Assembly (NCBI GenBank): GCA_013042125.1
Contig: JABDQS010000039.1
Location: forward strand, 1-8,871
DNA from: Eudoraea sp.
GTDB taxonomy: Bacteria > Bacteroidota > Bacteroidia > Flavobacteriales > Flavobacteriaceae
Length of the DNA: 8,871 nt
Reading direction: 5' to 3'
The notes under the pieces are model-generated. The model had not been told where the DNA came from, ran no database searches, and worked only from the letters and a program-made list of their open reading frames with translations. This document shows positions 1-7,108 of this stretch, one piece after another (within the stretch, counting starts at the first letter, position 1; every line of letters begins with the position of its first letter). A program made the translations under genes and the position numbers.

Positions 1-784
1 CAGATATGGTTTCTGAGACCTTTTTAAAAGCTGTGTTTTGAAATACATCCTGCTTAATATGAGGAATTAAACATTGCTTTAGTGCTTTGTCATCTCCATC
101 TATAATGACCAGACCCTCGGTCCCGAAAAGTTCATTGGCCAGATATCTGGTGGCGGCAGTTAAGGTATTGTGTTTTAAATAAGCATTGCTAAACAACGCT
201 TTCAGTTTTGCGGCACGTGTTCCCGGTCCCAGTTCCTGAGAAAACAGCTCAAATACAGCCTCTAATCCCTCTGTAGATAATTTTCCAACAGCTCCGGAGG
301 CATTTTTGTTCCAATGTATTTTCTTTCCCTTAAAATTAAAGTAATTGATCTCATCAAAATCATGATCTTCTGTAGCCATCCAATAAACAGGAACAAAATG
401 TTGTTCCGGATAAGCCTTACTTAGCTCTGAAGTGAGGTTTATCGTACTAATGATCTTATAAAGAAAATACAAGGGTCCGGTAAATAAATTCAATTGATGC
501 CCGGTGACCACTGTAAAAGTATTGGGCTCTCTCAGCATGGAAAGATGCTTCTTCGTTTTGGCAGAAGTAGCAATTTCTTGGTATTGCTTTAACAGTGCAG
601 AGGCAAGGACTTTCCTGGTTTCATCCGAAAAACTATCCTGCTTTTCGGCAATCTGAGCTTTAAATGACTTTAAGGAAGAGAATCTGTTGTAAAACGGTTT
701 AAGTTGAGGAGCTTCATCCAGGTAATCACAGATGATCTCTGAAAAATAGCCTGTTTCTTTAAAAGGAATTCCTTCTAGCTGCAT
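1..784 (-). CDS. bshC: Bacillithiol biosynthesis cysteine-adding enzyme BshC (partial, N-terminal half)
   Basis: This cytoplasmic enzyme is assigned the last step of bacillithiol synthesis, adding cysteine to glucosaminyl-malate to form the low-molecular-weight thiol. The window holds the first 261 codons; the family is usually a little over 500 residues, so about half is missing beyond base 1. The reading frame is open throughout. Family signatures are clear: IPFKETGYFS at residues 6-15, TGHQLNLFTGPLYFLYK at 94-110, and VPVYWMATEDHDFDEINYF at 131-149, the conserved core of the Rossmann-like domain. The ATG at 784 is chosen because the IPF..TGYFS motif follows at once, as is normal for the family, and because a TAnnTTTG promoter lies just upstream. 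The gene is divergent from the M14 peptidase. Identification is firm from the motifs; the in vivo role is by family. bshA and bshB are not in the window. Confidence 0.93.
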   Translation of the reverse strand, partial: MQLEGIPFKETGYFSEIICDYLDEAPQLKPFYNRFSSLKSFKAQIAEKQDSFSDETRKVLASALLKQYQEIATSAKTKKHLSMLREPNTFTVVTGHQLNLFTGPLYFLYKIISTINLTSELSKAYPEQHFVPVYWMATEDHDFDEINYFNFKGKKIHWNKNASGAVGKLSTEGLEAVFELFSQELGPGTRAAKLKALFSNAYLKHNTLTAATRYLANELFGTEGLVIIDGDDKALKQCLIPHIKQDVFQNTAFKKVSETIS

Positions 785-804
785 ACTGCTCTTTTGTTGG
801 CTCT

Positions 805-839
805 CAAAGATACATTTCTGTGCCTTTTCATTTCCCAAA
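805..839 (-). promoter_or_regulatory. Predicted Bacteroidota-type promoter for bshC
   Basis: Read on the minus strand, TTTG (839-836) is followed after 23 bases by TATCTTTG (812-805), an exact match to the TAnnTTTG -7 element of Bacteroidota. The spacing is at the long end of the usual range. Transcription would begin near base 802, leaving a leader of roughly 18 bases before the ATG at 784. This is motif matching only. Confidence 0.55.
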
Positions 840-977
840 AATACGTTAAGTTGTGCCAACTACAAATCAGAGCAGTTAGTATAGGAAAATTATCGTAGTG
901 GATATAATTAAGATTACGCGCTCATTTTTGTCGTTGAGCAGTATCGTAGTAACCAACTACTTTTCAATTTTAATCCT

Positions 978-985
978 TAGCTTTG
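978..985 (+). promoter_or_regulatory. Predicted -7 element (TAnnTTTG) for the M14 peptidase gene
   Basis: TAGCTTTG matches the Bacteroidota -7 consensus exactly and would start a transcript near base 988, about 25 bases before the ATG at 1013. No TTG lies 17-23 bases upstream, so the -33 half is missing or weak. The element supports the ATG at 1013 over the TTG at 983, which lies inside this box and would precede the transcript start. Confidence 0.45.
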
Positions 986-1012
986 AAACTTTGCTCTAAT
1001 ACCTTTTGTTAT

Positions 1013-3463
1013 ATGAAAAAATTCGCTGTTTTACTTGCATTCCTTCTTCCGTTAATGACGTGGTCACAATCCATTAAATCGCCCTCAGAATTTCTGGGTT
1101 ACGAAATAGGAACACAGTTTACCAGGCATCATGAGGTAGTGGATTATTACCAATATCTGGCATCCGCAGCTTCGGATAGAGTGCAACTGCAGATGTACGG
1201 TAAGACCAATGAACGGAGACCATTATTATTGGCCTACGTCTCTTCTGCTGAGAATATTGCGAATCTGGAAGCCATCCGCACCGCACATTTAAAAAGTACG
1301 GAAGGGATCAGTAATGCTTCAAAAGCTATAGTCTGGCTCAGTTATAATGTGCATGGCAATGAAAGCGTAAGTACAGAAGCCTCCATGCAGACCATCTATG
1401 AATTATTGACCTCAAAACAGGCCTATCTGGAAAATACGGTTGTTATCATGGATCCTTGTATTAATCCGGACGGGCGCGACCGCTATGTTAATTGGTATAA
1501 TCAATATAAAAATACCCCAAACCAGATAAATCCCGATAGTAAGGAACATCATGAAGGCTGGTTAAGTGGGCGCGCAAATCACTATATGTTCGATCTGAAC
1601 AGGGATTGGGCATGGTTAACACAGGTGGAGAGTCAGCAGCGATTACCAATGTATAATCAATGGTTGCCACATATTCATGTAGATTTTCATGAACAAGGGC
1701 TGAATAATCCTTATTTCTTTGCTCCCTCTGCAGAACCTTTTCATGAGGTGATCACTCCTTTTCAGCGTTCTTTTCAGGAGACCCTTGGGAGAAATCACGC
1801 TAAATACTTCGATGCAAACGGCTGGTTCTATTTTACAAAGGAGCGTTTTGACCTGTTTTATCCCAGTTACGGTGACACCTATCCCACCTATAATGGGGCT
1901 ATAGGAATGACCTATGAGCAAGGAGGCAGTGGCCGTGCCGGTCTTGGGGTAATTACCGGTATTGGGGATACACTTTCGTTAAAAGACAGATTAGACCATC
2001 ACAGAACTACCGGCCTATCTACCATTGAGGTAGCCTCCCAGAACGTTGACAGGCTTAATCAGGAGTTTCAGAAATTCTATCAACCTAAAAATTATAAGTA
2101 CAAAAGCTATGTCTTAAATGGGGATATTGACAAACAACGGGCGCTTACCAGCTTACTAGAAAAACATGAGATAGAATATGGCTGGGGTAAAAAAGGAGTA
2201 GCAAAAGGTTTTAACTATACTGCAGGAACCAATGGTACAATACAAACATCAGAAAACAGTCTGATAATATCTACCAATCAGAAAAAAGGAACGCTTGTGA
2301 AGGTATTGTTCGAACCAGATGCGAAGCTCAGTGATTCCCTTACCTATGATATCACTGCCTGGTCTTTACCTTACGCCTATGGACTTGACGCCTTGGCCTC
2401 AAATAATGTAGTACAGGCAGTACCTGACAGCAAAAAACAGGCAATTCCAATGGCTGCCGCTGATAGTTATGCATTCATTACCGATTGGAACAGCATGAAT
2501 GATGCACGATTCCTGGCCGATCTTTTGGTACATAAAATAAGAGTACGACGCGCTGAAAAACCGTTTACATCAGAAGGAAGAAATCACAAAAGGGGAAGTT
2601 TGATCATCACGGCTTCCGATAACAAAAATCATTCAGCCTTTATCTCAACCTTAAGGTCTGTCGCAGAAAAATATTCAAAAAGCCTTGCACCAACTGCTAC
2701 AGGCTTTGTAGATAAAGGCAAGGATTTTGGATCGAGTTATGTAGGGGTTGTCAAGCCGGTTAAAGTAGCTGTTCTTTCGGGAGAGCCCACTTCTACCCTG
2801 CGATTTGGTGAGATCTGGCATTTCTTTGAACAGCAATTACACTATCCGATAACTGTATTGGATGCAGATTATATTGAACGAACAGATCTGAGCGAGTATG
2901 ACATTCTTATCTTACCGGATGGCAGGGGCTATCGGAGTTTTATGGACAAGACCATGTTAGAAAGCGTCAAGGATTGGGTTTCAGCCGGAGGCCGTCTCAT
3001 TGCCATGGGTAATGCAATTGATGCCATTGAAGGGAAAGAAGGATTTGGCATAAAGCCCAAGGAGCGCAAGAGAGACAGCACAAATCTGGAGGTTGATCCT
3101 TATGAGAATGAACAACGTGAACGAATGAAACAGGCAATTACCGGGGCCATCTTTAAGACCAGGGTAGATCCCACACATCCTTTGGCATTTGGTTATGGCG
3201 ATACCTATTTTACCCTGAAACTGGGCAATGATAGTTTTGAGTATCTCGAATCCGGAACGGTGGCGTATATTGAGAATAACACCAAACCGGTTGCGGGTTT
3301 TGCCGGAAGCGAAGCTCAGAAAACCATCGCAACTAGCATGGTCTTTGGGGTGGAGAATTACCGGCGCGGCCAGGTAATATATATGGTAGATAATCCGTTG
3401 TTTCGTGGGTTTTGGGAAAATGGAAAACTCTTTTTTGCCAATGCCCTGTTTATGATCAATTAA
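1013..3463 (+). CDS. Secreted M14-family zinc carboxypeptidase
   Basis: This is a predicted exported metallopeptidase of 816 residues that would remove C-terminal residues from peptides in the periplasm or outside the cell; its substrate cannot be read from the sequence. Residues 1-19 form a signal peptide (MKKF, hydrophobic core AVLLAFLLPLM, then TWSQ). The M14 domain covers about 35-345. Zinc ligands fit H114 and E117 in VHGNE and H226 in VDFHEQG. NPDGR (151-155) and DLNRDW (194-199) match the substrate-binding region, and E302 in MTYEQGG is the likely catalytic glutamate. Residues 582-670 (VKVAVLSGE, YDILILPDG, WVSAGGRLIAMG) resemble a flavodoxin or glutamine-amidotransferase-like fold with no catalytic cysteine that I can see; such C-terminal regions occur on large Bacteroidota M14 proteins. 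The ATG at 1013 gives a normal signal peptide, whereas a TTG at 983 in the same frame would put ten polar residues before it. The gene is divergent from bshC, with a DUF4177 remnant 13 bases downstream. Confidence 0.9.
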   Translation: MKKFAVLLAFLLPLMTWSQSIKSPSEFLGYEIGTQFTRHHEVVDYYQYLASAASDRVQLQMYGKTNERRPLLLAYVSSAENIANLEAIRTAHLKSTEGISNASKAIVWLSYNVHGNESVSTEASMQTIYELLTSKQAYLENTVVIMDPCINPDGRDRYVNWYNQYKNTPNQINPDSKEHHEGWLSGRANHYMFDLNRDWAWLTQVESQQRLPMYNQWLPHIHVDFHEQGLNNPYFFAPSAEPFHEVITPFQRSFQETLGRNHAKYFDANGWFYFTKERFDLFYPSYGDTYPTYNGAIGMTYEQGGSGRAGLGVITGIGDTLSLKDRLDHHRTTGLSTIEVASQNVDRLNQEFQKFYQPKNYKYKSYVLNGDIDKQRALTSLLEKHEIEYGWGKKGVAKGFNYTAGTNGTIQTSENSLIISTNQKKGTLVKVLFEPDAKLSDSLTYDITAWSLPYAYGLDALASNNVVQAVPDSKKQAIPMAAADSYAFITDWNSMNDARFLADLLVHKIRVRRAEKPFTSEGRNHKRGSLIITASDNKNHSAFISTLRSVAEKYSKSLAPTATGFVDKGKDFGSSYVGVVKPVKVAVLSGEPTSTLRFGEIWHFFEQQLHYPITVLDADYIERTDLSEYDILILPDGRGYRSFMDKTMLESVKDWVSAGGRLIAMGNAIDAIEGKEGFGIKPKERKRDSTNLEVDPYENEQRERMKQAITGAIFKTRVDPTHPLAFGYGDTYFTLKLGNDSFEYLESGTVAYIENNTKPVAGFAGSEAQKTIATSMVFGVENYRRGQVIYMVDNPLFRGFWENGKLFFANALFMIN

Positions 3464-3476
3464 ATGATTTTTTATT

Positions 3477-3671
3477 ATGAAACACTATTAGGTTGAGACA
3501 CTTATTTACTACTCGAAGGTATTTGCCGGTAAAAATCATATCATGGAGGCTTCGCAAAAGGGCATTCAGGAAAAGCTGGATAAATTTAGCAGAGATGGCT
3601 GGCAATTGGTCTCCACAGATGCTGCGCCATTTGGAGCTGCTATCTATATTTACCTTTATTTTGAAAAATAG
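3477..3671 (+). pseudogene. DUF4177-like small protein gene interrupted by an in-frame TAG at codon 5
   Basis: From the ATG at 3477 the frame reads M-K-H-Y-stop, then VETLIYYSKVFAGKNHI and on to FGAAIYIYLYFEK before a second TAG at 3669-3671: 64 codons in all. The part after the first stop looks protein-like and DUF4177-like: a helix (EASQKGIQEKLDKF), the hallmark turn DGWQLVST, and a hydrophobic strand at the end. An AAG-to-TAG change at 3489-3491 would explain the break, since MKHYKVETL is a natural start for the family; that ancestral codon is inference. Translation could restart at the ATG at 3543, giving 42 residues that lack the first strand. The gene starts 13 bases after the peptidase stop, so it was probably cotranscribed. 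DUF4177 has no established function. A sequencing error or stop readthrough would also fit. Confidence 0.65.
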
Positions 3672-3686
3672 GTACTTGCCTAGTAC
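3672..3686. other. Small inverted repeat between converging gene ends
   Basis: GTACT (3672-3676) and AGTAC (3682-3686) form a 5-bp stem with a 5-base loop. It begins right after the DUF4177-like stop and overlaps the last codons of the DUF3667 gene. On the minus strand it is followed by a short T-rich stretch (TATTTTTC), so it could be a weak terminator for the DUF3667 gene. The stem is short and not GC-rich, so this call is tentative. Confidence 0.2.
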
Positions 3687-4747
3687 AGCATAAATGCCAT
3701 AAATACAATTCCTACAAAAGCTACAGGAAGTATTAAGAGCATATATGCGAACGAGATCAGACCGGTCTTAAAAAAAGCACCCAGCCAACTACTTCTGTAG
3801 AAATTTCGAAGTGCCAGCATAAGATATAGCAAGTAAGAGAAGCTAATGAGTACTTCGAGCCATACGGGCACGTCGAAGAGCTTATTGGCGAGAATAATAA
3901 GGCAGAAAGAGGTAAAAAGAAAGGTGAAGAAATAAAAACTGAAAACCATATGATGGGCAAAATTGCCTCTTTTCCAGTAAAATATCTTTAAAAGTATGGC
4001 AAATAGCGGCATTAAAAGGAACATTGCAATAGGAATTGTATCAAAAAGGGTTTGTAAGATCCCTCCTCCCTTTTGCTCATATAGTTTCAACACTTGTTCG
4101 TAAATCCTTTTGTTTAGCCCGCTTTCGTCCTCTTTCATCCCCATAGCCTTTAATTTCTCCTCCTTGGGAGCATCGGCGGTTATAAGAGAATCTAATTCCT
4201 TTTTACCAAAATCGAAGTTCATTCCGGTATCTACATTAGCAGGATTCTTAGATGTATTGGCAATCACAGAATCGATGGTATGCATATCCTCGTCAGACAT
4301 ACCTATCATTTTTTGATTCTTTTTCAGCATTTTTCTGGCTTCTTCAATCTTAACAGAATCTTCCTCAGAAACTTTTACTGAATCTACCGGGATCTCATTT
4401 TCAAAGCCTTTTTGAAAGGCCTGGGTCATTTCATCATCTGCCTTCCGAATGCTGAATGAGAAAAGGAAGAAGAATAGAACCGAAATAAACAGATAGAATT
4501 GTGCAGGGTGCAGATATTTCAGGCGTTTCCCATCTACAAACCGTCTTGCAAGAATTCCCGGCTTTAACATAAGAGGGATAAAACTTCTGAAGAATCGTGC
4601 ATCCACTGAAAAGTAGTCGCTTATTGTTTTACTGAAGAGAACACCAAAAGTTAGATTGTCTGCGGTTTCCTGACCACATTTAGGACAATACCTGAAGGAG
4701 GGTTCAACTTGGGTATCGCAATTCTTGCAGTATTGGTTGGTGGCCAT
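3680..4747 (-). CDS. DUF3667 family membrane protein with N-terminal zinc ribbon
   Basis: This is a 355-residue inner-membrane protein of unknown function. An N-terminal zinc ribbon uses C7, C10, C21 and C24 (YCKNC and YCPKCGQ). Next comes the DUF3667 pattern: RFFRSFIPLMLKPG at 51-64, then GKRLKYLHPAQFYLF at 73-87. About five membrane segments are visible, near 83-100, 234-256, 266-288, 296-316 and 327-353. Between the first and second lies a hydrophilic, largely acidic and probably helical loop of some 130 residues. If the zinc ribbon is cytoplasmic, this loop faces the periplasm; that topology is inferred. The ATG at 4747 is chosen because CKNC follows almost at once, as in the family. The gene stands alone, divergent from the AlkD-type gene and converging on the DUF4177-like remnant. 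The related flavobacterial proteins I know of are also uncharacterised, so no function is proposed. Confidence 0.82.
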   Translation of the reverse strand: MATNQYCKNCDTQVEPSFRYCPKCGQETADNLTFGVLFSKTISDYFSVDARFFRSFIPLMLKPGILARRFVDGKRLKYLHPAQFYLFISVLFFFLFSFSIRKADDEMTQAFQKGFENEIPVDSVKVSEEDSVKIEEARKMLKKNQKMIGMSDEDMHTIDSVIANTSKNPANVDTGMNFDFGKKELDSLITADAPKEEKLKAMGMKEDESGLNKRIYEQVLKLYEQKGGGILQTLFDTIPIAMFLLMPLFAILLKIFYWKRGNFAHHMVFSFYFFTFLFTSFCLIILANKLFDVPVWLEVLISFSYLLYLMLALRNFYRSSWLGAFFKTGLISFAYMLLILPVAFVGIVFMAFMLY

Positions 4748-4760
4748 TGGTTTATTTTTG
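4733..4760 (+). promoter_or_regulatory. Possible promoter for the AlkD-type gene
   Basis: TTG (4733-4735), 17 bases, then TATTTTTG (4753-4760) matches the Bacteroidota form on the plus strand. It overlaps the first codons of the divergent DUF3667 gene and would give a leader of about 115 bases before the ATG at 4878. No better match lies nearer the gene. The T-rich context makes a chance match quite possible. Confidence 0.25.
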
Positions 4761-4806
4761 GTAAAATTAGAAAAAAGGAACGAAAAAACGGCTTATCAAA
4801 TTTCCT

Positions 4807-4814
4807 CAAATTTA
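4807..4814 (-). promoter_or_regulatory. Possible -7 element for the DUF3667 gene
   Basis: Read on the minus strand this is TAAATTTG, a match to TAnnTTTG, about 60 bases upstream of the ATG at 4747. No clear -33 TTTG is present. TCAAATTT occurs twice on the plus strand at a 10-base pitch (4796-4803 and 4806-4813), one copy overlapping this element, which might be an operator but is also expected in AT-rich DNA. Confidence 0.3.
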
Positions 4815-4877
4815 GCATCGCCAGAAATAGTTACTTTTAGTGTTGCTATACTAGACCCTTAAACCATTATATCTCGG

Positions 4878-5555
4878 ATGATGCACAATTTTTTAAATAC
4901 TTTAGAAGCCCAATTTAAGAAGGAGGCTAACGACTCTATTGCGGAAGGGCAGAAAGCCTATATGCGCAATCAATTCGACTTTTACGGTGTCAAGACACCC
5001 GTTAGAAGACGTATCCAGCGAGAATTATTTAAAAAGGATATATTGCCTCCCAAACAGGAATTACATCAGCTGGTAAAAATTCTATGGGGTCTTCCTCAAA
5101 GAGAACATCAGTACGTAGCTCAGGAATTGGCCCGGAAATACATAAAGAACTTTGAAGAAGATGATATTATACTTTATGAGCATATGATCACACATAAGTC
5201 GTGGTGGGATACCGTAGATTTTATTGCAGCTACCCTTGTGGGTGTATATTTTAAAACCTTCCCGCATAAAATAAATGAGGTGACTACAAGATGGATGGCC
5301 AGTGATAATATTTGGTTACAACGTTCCACGGTGTTGTTTCAATTAAAATACAAAGAGAACCTGAACACAGAATTCCTTGCCAAAACGATCAAAAGTCTGC
5401 TGGGATCCAAAGAATTCTTTATCAATAAAGCCATTGGTTGGGTGTTGAGGGAATACGGCAAGACCAACAAGGAGTGGGTACTCCAATTTGCAGCTAACAC
5501 TTCTTTGGATTCCCTGAGTAAACGCGAGGCTTTACGCCTTATAAAACGACCATGA
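4878..5555 (+). CDS. AlkD-type DNA alkylation repair protein (HEAT-repeat DNA glycosylase)
   Basis: This family removes alkylated bases such as 3- and 7-methylpurines from DNA, and AlkD does so without flipping the base out of the helix. The 225-residue length is normal. The protein appears all-helical, as expected for tandem HEAT-like repeats. Conserved functional positions are present: KSWWDTVD (107-114), LQRS (147-150) and AIGWVLREYGK (185-195). From memory, Bacillus cereus AlkD uses W109, D113, R148 and W187; here W110, D114, R149 and W188 fall at a constant offset of one, which supports an active enzyme. GVKTPVRR (37-44) is the usual N-terminal signature. Two ATGs lie side by side at 4878 and 4881, and either may be the start. 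The gene is divergent from the DUF3667 gene and converges on the CPA1 antiporter. No ada or alkA-like gene adjoins it. The family also contains members without shown glycosylase activity. Confidence 0.9.
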   Translation: MMHNFLNTLEAQFKKEANDSIAEGQKAYMRNQFDFYGVKTPVRRRIQRELFKKDILPPKQELHQLVKILWGLPQREHQYVAQELARKYIKNFEEDDIILYEHMITHKSWWDTVDFIAATLVGVYFKTFPHKINEVTTRWMASDNIWLQRSTVLFQLKYKENLNTEFLAKTIKSLLGSKEFFINKAIGWVLREYGKTNKEWVLQFAANTSLDSLSKREALRLIKRP

Positions 5556-5613
5556 AGAAATGGCGTAGCAGACAGTCGGCTTATTAATGACAGTAGATGA
5601 AATTTTGCCATGA

Positions 5614-6861
5614 TCAGGTAGCGGATACCTTTTTAACCAATTTCCCAACGGTTAATCCCTGGAAGATGATAGAGAATACTACCACCACATAGGTCACAAC
5701 CAGAAAAAGATCCCGATTCATAGCTTCGGTAAGACCTAAAGCTAACGCTATGGAGATGGCACCTCTAAGTCCTCCCCATGTCATGATCAAATTGGTCCTT
5801 GGAACAAAATCTAGTTTCTTCTTAAAAAACGAAATTGGCATCAGGAGAGAAATATATCTGCACAGCAGTACAATGGGTATTGCCAATAAGCCTGCCAGAA
5901 CATAGTCCAATGAATAGGTTAGCACCAGGATCTCCATACCCAGCAAAACGAATAAAAGGGTATTAAGGAGAATATCTATCAGCTCCCAGAATTTATCCAC
6001 ATAAATAACGGTATTTTCAGACATTGCACTATCCCGCATTTTGTCATTACCAATAAACAACCCTGCTACAACCATAGCCAGTGGTGCCGATACATGTAAA
6101 TAATGAGCTATCACCGTTCCCGTCATAACGGTGGCCAAGGTAATGATCACCTCAATATCATAATCGTCTATGGTGCGCATTAGCCGATAGGTAACCCAAC
6201 CCAGTAAAAAACCAAGTACAAGGCCACCAAAAACTTCCACACCAAATAACTCCAGTACTTCCACAACTGAGACAGTATCGTTTGAAGGAGAAGCAATTTG
6301 AAAGATGGTCAGAAAGATCACAACCCCTACTCCATCATTAAAAAGCGATTCGCCAACGATCTTGGTTTCAAGTTTTTTTGGAACTCCGGCCGATTTTAGG
6401 ATGCCCAAAACTGCTATGGGATCGGTAGGTGAAATAAGCGCTCCGAAAAGAAGACATTGGATAAACGGAATTTTCATATCCAGTAGTAAAAGACCATAAT
6501 ACATAAGCGATCCCACTAAAAAGGTAGATGTAAGAACCCCAAGGGTGGCAAAGCTGATGATAGGTCCACGATGCTTTTTAAGTGATTCAAAATCAGTATG
6601 CAAGGCTCCTGCAAACAGAAGAAAACTCAGCATAACATCCAACAGGACCGTTTTAAAATCGATCTGAGACAAAATATAACGTTCGGCATTCAACAAGGTA
6701 GGGTCTATATAGCTCAGGGCAAATACGCAGAGGGTAAAAAAGATGGTGATGACCATCAACCCGATGGTATTTGGCAGCTTCAAAAAACGAACATTGATAT
6801 AGCCAAACAGGGCAGATAAAAATACCAGTATGGTAGTTATAGTGAACAGGTCTAGTTGCAT
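5614..6861 (-). CDS. CPA1-family (NhaP-type) Na+/H+ antiporter
   Basis: This inner-membrane antiporter of 415 residues would exchange protons for sodium or another monovalent cation, helping salt and pH balance. It is hydrophobic throughout, with about 12 or 13 membrane segments. The unwound-helix motif SPTDPIAVLG spans 144-153, with T146, D147 and P148. The ion-site motif GESLFNDGVGVV spans 170-181, with the Asn-Asp pair N175-D176 that marks electroneutral CPA1 exchangers. A late conserved TWGGLRGAISIALAL (361-375) carries R366. No cytoplasmic regulatory tail is present: the protein ends soon after the last helix, as in simple NhaP proteins. The ATG at 6861 is chosen because the first membrane segment follows directly and a strong promoter match ends five bases upstream, suggesting an almost leaderless mRNA. 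It converges on the AlkD-type gene across 58 bases that hold no clear terminator. The ion specificity (Na+, K+ or Li+) cannot be read from the sequence. Confidence 0.92.
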   Translation of the reverse strand: MQLDLFTITTILVFLSALFGYINVRFLKLPNTIGLMVITIFFTLCVFALSYIDPTLLNAERYILSQIDFKTVLLDVMLSFLLFAGALHTDFESLKKHRGPIISFATLGVLTSTFLVGSLMYYGLLLLDMKIPFIQCLLFGALISPTDPIAVLGILKSAGVPKKLETKIVGESLFNDGVGVVIFLTIFQIASPSNDTVSVVEVLELFGVEVFGGLVLGFLLGWVTYRLMRTIDDYDIEVIITLATVMTGTVIAHYLHVSAPLAMVVAGLFIGNDKMRDSAMSENTVIYVDKFWELIDILLNTLLFVLLGMEILVLTYSLDYVLAGLLAIPIVLLCRYISLLMPISFFKKKLDFVPRTNLIMTWGGLRGAISIALALGLTEAMNRDLFLVVTYVVVVFSIIFQGLTVGKLVKKVSAT

Positions 6862-6865
6862 CTTT

Positions 6866-6896
6866 CAAATGTACAAGTACTATCCCAATCAACAAA
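6866..6896 (-). promoter_or_regulatory. Strong predicted promoter for the CPA1 antiporter gene
   Basis: Read on the minus strand, TTTG (6896-6893), exactly 19 bases, then TACATTTG (6873-6866) is a full match to the Bacteroidota consensus with the preferred spacing. The -7 box ends only five bases before the ATG at 6861, so transcription should begin close to the start codon and the mRNA would have little or no leader. It is the best promoter match I found in the window. Confidence 0.6.
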
Positions 6897-6905
6897 AATT
6901 GATTG
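6886..6905. repeat. Perfect 7-bp inverted repeat over the antiporter -33 element
   Basis: CAATCAA (6886-6892) and TTGATTG (6899-6905) are perfect inverted arms around a six-base spacer. The spacer contains the TTTG (minus strand) of the antiporter promoter. A dyad here could be an operator whose binding protein would block or recruit RNA polymerase. A smaller symmetrical element, GTACAAGTAC (6871-6880), lies next to it and overlaps the -7 box. No regulator gene is nearby, so this is a site prediction only. Confidence 0.35.
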
Positions 6906-7108
6906 AACTATCTGGTTTTAATTGACTCCCTAAATATTTCCCCCTAAAATCTTTCACACTTCAAAATTCCATAAAATTCTTTAAAACAATTAGGAGTTGT
7001 ACTTGAATGTTGTTGTTAAAATTCCGACCTTCAAGTAATTATTCTACTAATCCTAAAGGCAACTACAATTAAGATCTCTTTTACGCCAAAAGGAATAAAT
7101 CTACGCCT

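Noticed and set aside
983..1012. N-terminal extension of the M14 peptidase from the TTG at 983
   Set aside because: It would place a polar stretch before a normal signal peptide, and the TTG lies inside the predicted -7 box, upstream of the likely transcript start.
1643..1921. Minus-strand open frame of 92 codons within the M14 peptidase gene
   Set aside because: Antisense shadow over the conserved catalytic region, with no independent evidence of coding.
3493..3693. Open frame of 66 codons on the plus strand starting with TTG
   Set aside because: It runs in another frame through the DUF4177-like gene and into the end of the DUF3667 gene; its product is arginine-rich and has no protein-like pattern.
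5552..5587. ATG-initiated 11-codon frame overlapping the end of the AlkD-type gene
   Set aside because: Too short, with no recognisable pattern and no upstream signal.
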